Below are positions 34,125 to 42,534 of a DNA stretch of 64,000 nt, one piece after another. Within the stretch, counting starts at the first letter, position 1, and each line of letters starts with the position of its first letter. The position numbers and the translations under genes were made by a program. The DNA is from Pseudalkalibacillus sp051842935. GTDB lineage: Bacteria; Bacillota; Bacilli; Bacillales; Fictibacillaceae. Under the pieces are notes generated by a model. The model saw only the letters and a list, made by a program, of their open reading frames with translations. It had not been told where the DNA came from and did no database searches. The stretch covers positions 25,473 through 89,472 of the forward strand of contig NZ_JBPXRR010000003.1 in the NCBI RefSeq assembly GCF_051842935.1, written 5' to 3'.

Positions 34125-35972
34125 TTATTCAATGGCAAAATTCGAAAATCGTAGTAAATCCCCGTAAATCAAACTGTCTGACAAGTCCAGTTCTTTCAAC
34201 TGATCCTTGGCTTCCTGACATGATTCAACAGACACTTCTTTTCCACTTTCACGTTCATAGCACATGTCCGATGTCCATACATATCTGTCTGTTACGACAC
34301 TTCGATCTCGAAAGACTGCAATATCTTCATGTTCATCTGAGAAAAGATCCGTACCAAAGTGGATGCCCTGATCCTCAATGCCGAGCAAGTTGAGAATCGT
34401 CGGTTTCAAATCGATCTGACCAGAGACGCGAGAAATCGTCTCTCCATCCATGCCAGGGATATGGATGATCAATGGCACGCGTTGCAATTGAACATTATCG
34501 AACGGGCTGATTTCATCCACGCCCAATACTTGAGCCATCGCCTTATCATGCCGTTCGGAAATACCATAATGGTCTCCATAAATGATGATGATCGAGTCCT
34601 CATACAGGTTCTCTTTTTTCAACTGATCAATGAATTGTTTAATCGCCTGATCCGTATAATTTACGGTTACTGGATATTGATCTACGATTGGATCATTCGT
34701 TTGAAAAGTTGGAATCGCCTGATCTTCATCATGATACTTATATGGATGATGATTGGTCAGCGTAATGAATCTCGCATAGAAAGGTTGTGGCATTTCTTTC
34801 AAGTACGCCATCGACTGTTCGAAGAAAGGCTTATCCTTCAAACCGTAGTTGATTTGATTGTTTTCGTTGATGGAGTAGTACTCCTCAGAAATGAACTCGT
34901 CATAGCCCATCGTGTTGTACATGATGTCCCGGTTCCAAAAGCTTTTGTTGTTTCCATGGAACACCGCACTATGATAGTCATGGTCCTCTATGATCTCAGG
35001 GGTTGCGTAATATTCGTTCAGAGGATGCGTTTGGAAGACAGCCCCTCTGGGCAACGGGTATAAGGAATTATCCAACAGGAATTCCGAATCGGATGTTTTT
35101 CCTTGTCCAGTCTGATGGTAAAAGTTTTCGAAATAGTAGCTTTCCTGGATGAAATCGTTCAAGAAAGGGGTGATTTCTTTACCGCCAACTTCTCGACCGA
35201 TGACGAATTGCTGCGTCGACTCCATCGAGATCAAAATGACATTTTTACCTTCTGCAATTCCGAATAGCTCCTCGTTTGCAGGAACTTTTTTCTGATCCGT
35301 ATAGTTCCTTACTTCTACGACATCAACATTATCAGCGAGTGCTTTTTGGGCAGTCGTTTTGGATTGGAGAAGAAGGTCGTATATATGAAAATTGTACGTA
35401 CCGAGATTCTTCACGAGCAATTCACGATCGAACGTACGCGTCAGAAGTTGTGGGCGTTCCGATTCGGCAAGGGTCAAATTGACCGTTAAGAATATGGAAG
35501 CCACTGCAAGAAGCTTGACTAAACTACGCTTCGTATAGCTGGAAGGCTTAAGGAACCCTTTCTTTACAAAATAAAAGATCAAAATAATGTCTAAGAAGAA
35601 AAAGATGTCGTACCAATACGTTTGGGCGATCAAACTGTTTCCGATATCGCCGACGTTATTCGTTTGAAATAACACGGGTACGGTGATGAAGTCATTGAAG
35701 AATCGATAATACAATGTGTTGGCATAGAGTACGATCGAAAAGATGAGCGCGATAATCCACGTCGTTCGATTATGGAATCTTTTTGGGAAGAAATAAATGA
35801 GTGCTAAAGTGAATAAGACAGAACTTAGAGGATTGATGATCAGAATCAATTCTTGTTTCCAGTTCATCGTAGGTAAATTGAAGCTTAATTTATAAACGAG
35901 ATATGTTTTGATCCATAACAGTAATGCGGTAAAAGCAAAGCTGTTTTGATACCAGCGTTCTCTTTCTTTCAT
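34125..35972 (-). CDS. LtaS-type lipoteichoic acid synthase (sulfatase-like)
   Basis: 615 aa. Five N-terminal membrane helices (about 10-30, 40-61, 72-90, 121-137, 152-170) and a large extracellular alkaline-phosphatase-like domain. The nucleophile is Thr253 in 'ISMESTQQF', and metal ligands appear in 'IIYGDHYGISERHD' and 'YYENFYHQTGQGKTSDSEF'. It transfers glycerol-phosphate from phosphatidylglycerol to lipoteichoic acid. Which paralogue (LtaS, YfnI, YqgS, YvgJ) is not clear. Confidence 0.9.
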   Translation of the reverse strand: MKERERWYQNSFAFTALLLWIKTYLVYKLSFNLPTMNWKQELILIINPLSSVLFTLALIYFFPKRFHNRTTWIIALIFSIVLYANTLYYRFFNDFITVPVLFQTNNVGDIGNSLIAQTYWYDIFFFLDIILIFYFVKKGFLKPSSYTKRSLVKLLAVASIFLTVNLTLAESERPQLLTRTFDRELLVKNLGTYNFHIYDLLLQSKTTAQKALADNVDVVEVRNYTDQKKVPANEELFGIAEGKNVILISMESTQQFVIGREVGGKEITPFLNDFIQESYYFENFYHQTGQGKTSDSEFLLDNSLYPLPRGAVFQTHPLNEYYATPEIIEDHDYHSAVFHGNNKSFWNRDIMYNTMGYDEFISEEYYSINENNQINYGLKDKPFFEQSMAYLKEMPQPFYARFITLTNHHPYKYHDEDQAIPTFQTNDPIVDQYPVTVNYTDQAIKQFIDQLKKENLYEDSIIIIYGDHYGISERHDKAMAQVLGVDEISPFDNVQLQRVPLIIHIPGMDGETISRVSGQIDLKPTILNLLGIEDQGIHFGTDLFSDEHEDIAVFRDRSVVTDRYVWTSDMCYERESGKEVSVESCQEAKDQLKELDLSDSLIYGDLLRFSNFAIE

Positions 35973-36153
35973 GAAAGCTACCTCCCAGTTGCCAGTGACA
36001 TCTATGTGAATGGGTATTCACTGTATAGACGAACAAGAACGAATAAAGTTCCAAGAACATTTCAATCATTTTCCATGATAGCAAAATTCCATCATATGGA
36101 AAAGTTCGGTACCCATCCTGATTACCTTTATCCATTTTCTATACCCGTTGGTG

Positions 36154-36182
36154 TTGCGTATTACGCAAAATCTGACTATAAT
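36154..36182 (+). promoter_or_regulatory. sigma-A promoter of argS
   Basis: TTGCGT (36154-36159), 17 bp, TATAAT (36177-36182). The start would be near 36189, at the head of the T-box leader. Confidence 0.75.
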
Positions 36183-36188
36183 GATTAA

Positions 36189-36432
36189 AAATTACCAAAT
36201 TTGATGATGAGGAGAGTAAATGTCAAGGTTCATCGAAGCGAGCTGGAGTTGGTGGAAGTCCAGCATGACCCTGTCATTGAAACGCACCTCTGAAAAGCTC
36301 GTCCGAAAACAAAGTAGGATGGGACGCACCCTGGCGTTAAAGGGGCTCAAGCAGGTCCAATTTCAGAATTGGACAATTAGAGTGGTACCGCGGGAATTCT
36401 CGTCTCTCAATATGATTGAGAGGCGTTTTTTA
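36189..36432 (+). promoter_or_regulatory. T-box riboswitch leader of argS
   Basis: A leader of about 245 nt. The T-box core GTGGTACCGCG (36382-36392) is followed by the terminator stem CGTCTCTCAAT/ATTGAGAGGCG and TTTTTT (36401-36432), mutually exclusive with an antiterminator. Uncharged tRNA-Arg would stabilise the antiterminator and allow argS expression. I did not assign the specifier codon with confidence. Confidence 0.9.
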
Positions 36433-36459
36433 TTTGTCATAGAAAAGGGAGTGGAAGAT

Positions 36460-38160
36460 GTGACGATTCAAGATTATACAGCTAAACAACTAAAGACAGT
36501 GATCGAGGACAAAACGGTGGAGGAGATCAAGCGACTATTGGAAATCCCTCCAAATCGTTCGATGGGAGATCTGGCTTTTCCTTGCTTCATCCTAGCCAAA
36601 CAATGGAGAAAATCCCCTGTCCACATCGCAAAAGAGCTTGAGGAGAAGCTGGGAGGCTCAGAAGCATTTGATACCATCAAGGCTGAAGGCCCTTATTTGA
36701 ATGTATTTTTACCAAAGAAAACCGTAACCACAGAGGTCATAAACGAGGTGCTATCGAAAGGCTCGAATTACGGAAATGCCCCAGTACAAGATAAAGGATC
36801 GGTTCCGATGGATTTATCCTCTCCGAATATTGCCAAGCCTTTCTCGATGGGACACCTGCGTTCAACTGTCATCGGAAACGCGATTGCTAATCTAGCTGAG
36901 AAGAACGGTTATTCACCGGTCCGAATCAATCACTTGGGAGACTGGGGAACACAGTTCGGAAAGCTGATGACAGCCTATGAAAAATGGGGCGATGAACAAG
37001 CAGTCAAGCAAAGCCCGATCAAAGAGTTGAATGCACTATACGTCGAATTTCATGAAAAAGCGAAAGAGGACCCGAGCCTGGATGATGAAGGAAGAGCATG
37101 GTTCAAAAAGCTCGAGGACGGTGACGTCGAAGCGACGAAGCTCTGGAAATGGTTCCGAGATGAGTCACTAAAGGAATTCCAGAAAATCTATGACTTGTTG
37201 GGCGTTTCCTTCGACTCTTACCATGGAGAATCTTTTTACAACGATAAAATGCAGGCAGTCGCAGATGAATTGATCGAGAAAAAACTTCTCGTTGAGTCCG
37301 AAGGAGCGATGGTCGTCGATCTCTCCGATTTCGATCTTCCACCCGCATTGATCAAAAAGAAAGACGGAGCTTCCCTATATGCAACCCGGGATTTGGCTGC
37401 GGCACACTACCGGAAGAATACGTATGACTTTGTAGAATCGCTCTATATTGTCGGTCACGAGCAATCCCTCCATTTTGAACAGGTCAAAAAAGTGCTTCTG
37501 AAGCTAGGATACGAGTGGGCGGACGATATGAAGCACATTCCGTTCGGGATGATCTTGCAGGACGGAAAGAAGATGTCGACACGAAAAGGAAAGACGGTGT
37601 TGCTTGAAGAAGTATTGAAGCAGACCATCGAGCGGGCTAAAGAAAACATTGAGACTAAGAACCCGAGTCTCGAAAACAAAGAGGCTGTTGCGGAGATGGT
37701 CGGTGTCGGTGCGGTCATTTTCAATGACTTGAGACAATCGCGTTTGAATGATGTCGAGTTCGACATTGAACAGATGCTTCGCTTTGAAGGGGAGACGGGT
37801 CCTTATATCCAGTACACTTACGCAAGAGCATGTACTTTATTGGATAAAGGCGAATGGAAGGATATGAATGGTCATGGTGCGCCATATAATGTAGAAGAGC
37901 CGTACTTATGGGATCTTGTCCTTACGTTGGAGAAATTCCCGGGAGTAATCGAACGAGCCTACAAGGAATATGAACCCTCCATCCTTTCTCGATATCTCAT
38001 CGAGTTGGCCCGTTACTTCAACCAATACTATGGAAAAGTTCGTATCCTATCAGGTACAGCTGAAGAACAATCAGGACGACTTCATTTAGTGAAAGTTGTC
38101 ACTGTCGTATTGGAAGAAGGATTACGTCTGCTCGGCATAAAGGCACCGGAGAAAATGTAA
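36460..38160 (+). CDS. argS: arginyl-tRNA synthetase
   Basis: 566 aa from the GTG at 36460, after GGGAGTGG; the open frame extends upstream through the T-box leader, but that part is not coding. Class I synthetase with 'SSPNIAKPFSMGHLRSTVIG' (the HIGH region), KMSTRKG near residue 370, and a C-terminal DALR-type anticodon-binding helix domain. It charges tRNA-Arg. Expression is set by the T-box just upstream. Confidence 0.95.
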   Translation: MTIQDYTAKQLKTVIEDKTVEEIKRLLEIPPNRSMGDLAFPCFILAKQWRKSPVHIAKELEEKLGGSEAFDTIKAEGPYLNVFLPKKTVTTEVINEVLSKGSNYGNAPVQDKGSVPMDLSSPNIAKPFSMGHLRSTVIGNAIANLAEKNGYSPVRINHLGDWGTQFGKLMTAYEKWGDEQAVKQSPIKELNALYVEFHEKAKEDPSLDDEGRAWFKKLEDGDVEATKLWKWFRDESLKEFQKIYDLLGVSFDSYHGESFYNDKMQAVADELIEKKLLVESEGAMVVDLSDFDLPPALIKKKDGASLYATRDLAAAHYRKNTYDFVESLYIVGHEQSLHFEQVKKVLLKLGYEWADDMKHIPFGMILQDGKKMSTRKGKTVLLEEVLKQTIERAKENIETKNPSLENKEAVAEMVGVGAVIFNDLRQSRLNDVEFDIEQMLRFEGETGPYIQYTYARACTLLDKGEWKDMNGHGAPYNVEEPYLWDLVLTLEKFPGVIERAYKEYEPSILSRYLIELARYFNQYYGKVRILSGTAEEQSGRLHLVKVVTVVLEEGLRLLGIKAPEKM

Positions 38161-38173
38161 AGAGGTGACCGAA

Positions 38174-38584
38174 TTGAACCATAAGAAAAAGAAAGGTCTG
38201 ATCCACCATATCGAACTGTATGTGTCCGACCTTCAGAAGTCGTTGGATTTCTGGGACTGGCTGCTCTCGGAGCTGGGATATTCCGAATATCAGAAGTGGG
38301 AGCAAGGAAAGAGTTATAAATTATCCGATTCGTATCTCGTGTTCGTCCAGACCGAGAAGAAGTATATGGATGTCCCATACCACAGATGCCGTGTCGGGTT
38401 GAATCACCTGGCGTTTCATGCAGAAAGCAGGGAACATGTGGATCAACTGACAAAAGCATTGAAGAAAAAAGGGATCGAGATCCTTTATGAAGATCGTCAT
38501 CCGTATGCAGGTGGAATTAATTATTACGCCGTCTATTTCGAAGACCCTGACAGAATCAAGGTTGAGATTGTAGCACCACAATAA
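38174..38584 (+). CDS. VOC (glyoxalase/dioxygenase superfamily) protein
   Basis: 136 aa from the TTG at 38174, 6 nt after GAGGTGA. It shows the paired beta-alpha-beta-beta-beta units of the vicinal oxygen chelate fold: 'IHHIELYVSDLQKSLDFW' in the first half and 'LNHLAFHAESREHVDQL...YYAVYFEDPDRIKVEIV' in the second. The metal ligands His, His and Glu can be seen. Substrate unknown. It lies 13 bp after argS and probably shares its transcript. Confidence 0.85.
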   Translation: MNHKKKKGLIHHIELYVSDLQKSLDFWDWLLSELGYSEYQKWEQGKSYKLSDSYLVFVQTEKKYMDVPYHRCRVGLNHLAFHAESREHVDQLTKALKKKGIEILYEDRHPYAGGINYYAVYFEDPDRIKVEIVAPQ

Positions 38585-38594
38585 TGGACATAGA

Positions 38595-38626
38595 AGAGGC
38601 TGAACCGTTGCGGTTCAGCCTTTCAG
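38595..38626. terminator. terminator between convergent genes
   Basis: Perfect stem AGGCTGAACCG-TTG-CGGTTCAGCCT; modest T-runs on each side. Confidence 0.75.
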
Positions 38627-38627
38627 T

Positions 38628-39482
38628 TTATTGCATGGGTGCCATCATTACAGTCCAAATATCTTTTTGTTGATCCCTGATAAGTTGAAAGCTCTTTCGA
38701 TTTTCGCCTTGTGGTCCCCATGCCACCCGAGCTCTTGGGTTGCCAGTGTCATGTTTGAGGTAGATGATCTCAAACCGATCGACTTGTTTGAGTTCTTCAA
38801 TGAACAGTTTTGAGTTCTTCCGTGATACTGCAGGGCCTTTATTTCTTTCATCAGCGTATAATTTCTTCGACACCATTACTCCTGCGGGATCTTGATACAA
38901 TAACATATACTGTGTCTCGTAGTCTTCCATTTCTGAGGTGTGAAAATAAATTTGCATTACTTCAAAGACACCGAGTCCTTCGAGTGCTTTCTGGTTTTGA
39001 GAAGCTTTAAGCTGTTCATAAACCTCTATAAGCTTTTCATCAAGAGGTAACACAGGTTCTTGCACCACTGCATCTGGTTCTGGGTCAAGAGGTGGAGATG
39101 CATTCTCTTCAGCAGCCTTATCTAACTGTCCTTCTGCAACGTCTGAACCCTCACCAGTAGCCATACCCGAATGAGCTTCATCTTTCATTGCATAATTACT
39201 CTCGGTACTTTCTTTAGCTGAGTCTGCACTTTCACTTGTATGATTAACGCCGTTCAGAGAGATGTTATCAAACAACATTTGAGCGACTGCAAATAATAAC
39301 ACCAATGTCACGGCAGTACTCACGATCGGTTTCCAGTTGGAAAATAGGGTTGAAAATTTACCAGAACGTTTTTTGGCGATTTTATCTCGTATATGTTGAC
39401 GCTGCTTTTCTGTAAATCGATCTTCCGTCGACAACATTTTATTCAGCGTTTTGTTCAAATCTTTAAGTTGCTCTTCCATCAT
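38628..39482 (-). CDS. predicted anti-sigma factor (membrane protein)
   Basis: 284 aa. Basic cytoplasmic N terminus, one membrane helix ('IVSTAVTLVLLFAVAQMLF', about 53-71), an acidic low-complexity linker (about 80-145) and an extracellular domain of unknown type. The start overlaps the ECF sigma gene by 20 nt. The arrangement, rather than a recognised domain, is the reason for the call. Confidence 0.65.
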   Translation of the reverse strand: MMEEQLKDLNKTLNKMLSTEDRFTEKQRQHIRDKIAKKRSGKFSTLFSNWKPIVSTAVTLVLLFAVAQMLFDNISLNGVNHTSESADSAKESTESNYAMKDEAHSGMATGEGSDVAEGQLDKAAEENASPPLDPEPDAVVQEPVLPLDEKLIEVYEQLKASQNQKALEGLGVFEVMQIYFHTSEMEDYETQYMLLYQDPAGVMVSKKLYADERNKGPAVSRKNSKLFIEELKQVDRFEIIYLKHDTGNPRARVAWGPQGENRKSFQLIRDQQKDIWTVMMAPMQ

Positions 39483-40053
39483 CCATGCTCCTTTCCGATG
39501 AGATAGCTTCTTTCAACATTTGTCTTCCGCGATGTAGGCGTGTTTTAATGGTCGATTCATTAATAAAGAGCATTAGGCTGATTTCCTGGACGGAAAGCTC
39601 TTCAAAATAATACAGCAATAGAATTTCTCGATATTTGACGGGGAGTGAAAGGACTTGATTGGCCAGGGCTTCCTTCTCATCCTTGGCAAGCAGGTCACTT
39701 TCAGGAGTTTTGGAGTCTCCTTTCATCCAGCGAGAAATTTTATCTGTAAATTGAAGGTTTCGGAACGACCAAGTACGATGGTAATCATGGCACCGGTTGA
39801 TGGTGATCCTGTAGATCCATGTCTTTACTGAGGATTCACCGCGAAATGAATCCATTTTCGTATAACAAGTGACGAAGACATCCTGTACAATGTCCTCAGC
39901 CCGACCCCAATCTTTCACATACGTATACGCAAGACGGGTTAATTTCTCCCCGTATTGATCCATCATATGTTCAATGATTTCTTCTTTCGGGTAACGTCCG
40001 ATGATCTTATCCAACTGTATCTTCGACCGTTGCCTCGGTTGATATTCTTCCAA
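39463..40053 (-). CDS. ECF-type RNA polymerase sigma factor
   Basis: 196 aa with a TTG start 9 nt after AAAGGAGGT. Region 2 'LTRLAYTYVKDWGRAEDIVQDVFVTCYTKM' and region 4 'REILLLYYFEELSVQEISLMLFINESTIKTRLHRGRQML' are clear. It has an unusual N-terminal extension of about 25 residues. Overlapping partner gene encodes its likely anti-sigma factor. The group (SigV/SigY/YlaC-like) was not determined. Confidence 0.88.
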   Translation of the reverse strand: MEEYQPRQRSKIQLDKIIGRYPKEEIIEHMMDQYGEKLTRLAYTYVKDWGRAEDIVQDVFVTCYTKMDSFRGESSVKTWIYRITINRCHDYHRTWSFRNLQFTDKISRWMKGDSKTPESDLLAKDEKEALANQVLSLPVKYREILLLYYFEELSVQEISLMLFINESTIKTRLHRGRQMLKEAISSERSMDDGRAT

Positions 40054-40201
40054 CCTGCTGACCTCCTTTTTTTGCGCTCTTTAACCTACAGACGTAGGGC
40101 AAATGAATTACGTTTCAGAAACCATAGAATTTATTTAAAGAAACAAGTAAAGTTAAAGTGGGTAAGTTGTTATCTATATTATATAGGACGGGGGTTCAGA
40201 A

Positions 40202-40717
40202 ATGGAAAAGACGAAAGAATTGACGCGATGTAAATGGTGTGAGGAAGACGCTCTTCTCATCGATTACCATGATGAGGAGTGGGGTCAACCCGTTTATGAA
40301 GATGATGCATTATTTGAAGCACTCACTCTTGAGATTTTTCAAGCCGGTCTAAGCTGGAAAACGATATTACATAAGCGTGAAAACTTCCGGAAAGCCTTCG
40401 AAACTTTCTCTATTGATCAGGTGAAAAATTACGATCATGAAAAAGTGGAAGAGTTATTGCAAGATAAGGGGATTGTCCGCCATAGAAGGAAGATTGAAGC
40501 TACAATACACAACGCAAATGTAGCAAAGGAATTGATTCAACAACATGGCAGCCTGAAAAACTTCTTCGATTCCTTGCCAGAGGAGACGATTGAAAAGCAA
40601 AAAGCCATTCAGAAGACTTTCAAACACGTAGGACTGACTACAGCAGAAAGCTTCCTCATGGCAGCAGGATTCATCCAACCTGATCATAGTGAAGCGTGTT
40701 TTATGAACAATAAATAA
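40202..40717 (+). CDS. tag: DNA-3-methyladenine glycosylase I
   Basis: 171 aa, a little shorter than typical Tag (about 187). It removes 3-methyladenine from alkylated DNA. N-terminal 'RCKWCEEDALLIDYHDEEWGQPVYEDDALFE' and 'LEIFQAGLSWKTILHKRENFRKAF' are diagnostic. The zinc ligands Cys, His ... His, Cys of the snap-like zinc site appear in the N-terminal segment and in 'PDHSEACF'. Confidence 0.93.
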   Translation: MEKTKELTRCKWCEEDALLIDYHDEEWGQPVYEDDALFEALTLEIFQAGLSWKTILHKRENFRKAFETFSIDQVKNYDHEKVEELLQDKGIVRHRRKIEATIHNANVAKELIQQHGSLKNFFDSLPEETIEKQKAIQKTFKHVGLTTAESFLMAAGFIQPDHSEACFMNNK

Positions 40718-40720
40718 GAT

Positions 40721-40748
40721 AAAAAAAGAAGGCGGATGCCTTCTTTAA
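40721..40748. terminator. bidirectional terminator
   Basis: Perfect stem AAAGAAGGC-GGAT-GCCTTCTTT flanked by A7 and T/A. It ends tag on the plus strand and, with a strong T-run, the pheromone operon on the minus strand. Confidence 0.88.
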
Positions 40749-41026
40749 AGTCTTATCATTGGTGGCGGATTATTATCATGTGCGTAATACTTATAACTCA
40801 TTGGTGGGTTATTATCATGTGCGTAATACTTATAACTCATTGGTGGGTTATTATCATGAGCAATAATGCTCATAGGCGGGTTGTTATCATGTGTAAGATA
40901 TTCAGACTTCACTGGCGGGTTGTTATCATGAGTTACTGGAGTATTGTAATTGAGTTGTGAAAACCCACTAATAATTAATAACGATAGAGTGACTATAAAT
41001 AATACTGAAACAATTTTCTTTTTCAT
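40745..41026 (-). CDS. secreted pro-peptide with five HDNNPP repeats (putative pheromone precursor)
   Basis: 93 aa from the ATG at 41026, with GGGTG 6 nt upstream. A typical signal peptide (KKKIVSVLFIVTLSLLIIS) is followed by five copies of HDNNPP at residues 33-38, 46-51, 57-62, 70-75 and 83-88. Copies three and four belong to an identical 13-residue repeat (HDNNPPMSYKYYA), with a matching 39-bp DNA repeat. No other domain. The gene starts 12 bp after the NprR-like regulator on the same strand. This fits the Phr/NprX/PapR class of exported, processed and reimported signal peptides, but with several tandem pheromone copies. Mature ends are unknown. Confidence 0.8.
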   Translation of the reverse strand: MKKKIVSVLFIVTLSLLIISGFSQLNYNTPVTHDNNPPVKSEYLTHDNNPPMSIIAHDNNPPMSYKYYAHDNNPPMSYKYYAHDNNPPPMIRL

Positions 41027-41038
41027 CACACACACCCT

Positions 41039-42295
41039 TTAGGTAATTTTATTGTTATTTATTAACGCTAGTTTATAAAACTCACTAGCATTTTTGTACT
41101 GAGTGTTATTGTAATAATAGTCAGCTAACAATGTAGAGTATTCTCTTACATATTCTAACACATTTCTTTCTTTGAAATATGGAATAGCTGTTTTTTTAAT
41201 GTAATTTTCAAAATCCTTATCTAAATCATTATCTAACCGATACATTAGAATTACTGCATGTATTTGATACTCTTCATTTGGTTCGCTTTCTAATATCTTG
41301 TTAGTTTTATCCAACCATTTTAATGACAGCTTTTGATCTCCTAGGTTTAAATACTCTTTGGCTATTAGAAAGTATGTGCTTGCCAGGTTTTTAAGGTCAT
41401 TGTTTTCTTTAATTGAGATACTTTTTAAATAGTATTCAATAGCAGATTCAGGCTCATTTTTATTTGAAAATAAAAACCCTAAATTATGATAAATAATTCC
41501 TAAGCTTTTATTATCGTTAAATGATTCTGCGAATTTTAAAGCTTGGTGAAAATGGTATTCAGACTGTGAATAACTTTTAATTCTCCTATTTGCGATACCT
41601 AGCAGGATTTGACAGTCTGAACTTCTGCTAAAATGGTACTCTCTGTCAAAGATTTCGAGAGCTTTATATGCATAGGTCATCACGGACGTACTATGGAACA
41701 AGTAGCTGTGTGTAAGAGCAACACTATAATAATAAACTCCTTTTTCAACCTGATTTAGAGGAGTCTGAGTAAGGTATGTTTCCCCTCTTTCAAAAAAGGT
41801 TATAGCTTGTTTATAATCTTGTATAAGATATGAATGAAGTCCTTTAACGTAGAAATAATATAGATTTATTGAAGGATCGGAACTAATTTCTTGAAGCTTA
41901 TCTACTTTTTTTAATAAACTTGTAGCTTCCTTAATTTTATATTTAACTAAGTTATCCCTGATGAGGAATAAATCATATCTGGTAAGTAAATCAGGATCTT
42001 CAATAAAAGGTAAGTATTCTTTAATTTTATTATGAAGGTTTTCTGCCTCTTCAAATTTTCTTACAATTATTAAATAATTCCATTCATTTAACATCCCAAG
42101 GATGTTCACATCAAGTTCTTGGCTTTCTGGAGATATCTCAAGCCTTTCACACAAGAGCTGGATGACGTCTTCACTGGATTTGGCGTCGCCGTTTTCTATT
42201 TTACTGAGGTAAGAGACGGAGCAAATCCCTTTGGCTAGTTCTTCTTGAGTGAGGCCTTTTGTTTTCCTGTAATATCTTATTCTTTGTCCTATCAA
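41039..42295 (-). CDS. RRNPP-family (NprR-like) HTH-TPR regulator
   Basis: 418 aa from the TTG at 42295, 7 nt after GGAGGGGGG; the open frame upstream of it lacks a site. An N-terminal HTH_3/XRE domain (about 3-57, 'GLTQEELAKGICSVSYLSKIENGD') is followed by about nine TPR-like helical pairs to the C terminus. Length and layout match NprR/PlcR-type peptide receptors. The locus is much richer in A+T than its neighbours, suggesting transfer. A CCCAA-AC-TTGGG palindrome (42306-42317) next to the ribosome site could be an autoregulatory operator. Confidence 0.85.
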   Translation of the reverse strand: MIGQRIRYYRKTKGLTQEELAKGICSVSYLSKIENGDAKSSEDVIQLLCERLEISPESQELDVNILGMLNEWNYLIIVRKFEEAENLHNKIKEYLPFIEDPDLLTRYDLFLIRDNLVKYKIKEATSLLKKVDKLQEISSDPSINLYYFYVKGLHSYLIQDYKQAITFFERGETYLTQTPLNQVEKGVYYYSVALTHSYLFHSTSVMTYAYKALEIFDREYHFSRSSDCQILLGIANRRIKSYSQSEYHFHQALKFAESFNDNKSLGIIYHNLGFLFSNKNEPESAIEYYLKSISIKENNDLKNLASTYFLIAKEYLNLGDQKLSLKWLDKTNKILESEPNEEYQIHAVILMYRLDNDLDKDFENYIKKTAIPYFKERNVLEYVREYSTLLADYYYNNTQYKNASEFYKLALINNNKIT

Positions 42296-42534
42296 AATAT
42301 CCCCCCTCCCAAACTTGGGAAAATTGACCCGAAAACCCCTCAAATATTGTCTATCAAAACTACCATTTTTCCCAATACAGGACCATATGTTCCTTTGATA
42401 AAATTAATATAACACAAAAAGGAAATCTCAGTTAGTCTTTCAAACTAGTTTTTCACTCTATTGAGAAGATTACAACACTTATCATAGTAAGAATGTTCTT
42501 GTTTTAATTATGACATGAATGGGAGGATAGCATA

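Noticed and set aside
34359..35063. 234-aa open frame opposite the LtaS-type gene
   Set aside because: Antisense to the conserved catalytic domain; composition is that of a reverse-strand shadow.
36220..36459. 80-residue extension of ArgS through the leader
   Set aside because: This stretch forms the T-box riboswitch and terminator; ArgS homology begins after it.
40761..40928. 39-bp direct repeats that look like a short CRISPR or minisatellite
   Set aside because: The repeats are in phase with codons of a secreted peptide on the minus strand and have no unique spacers.
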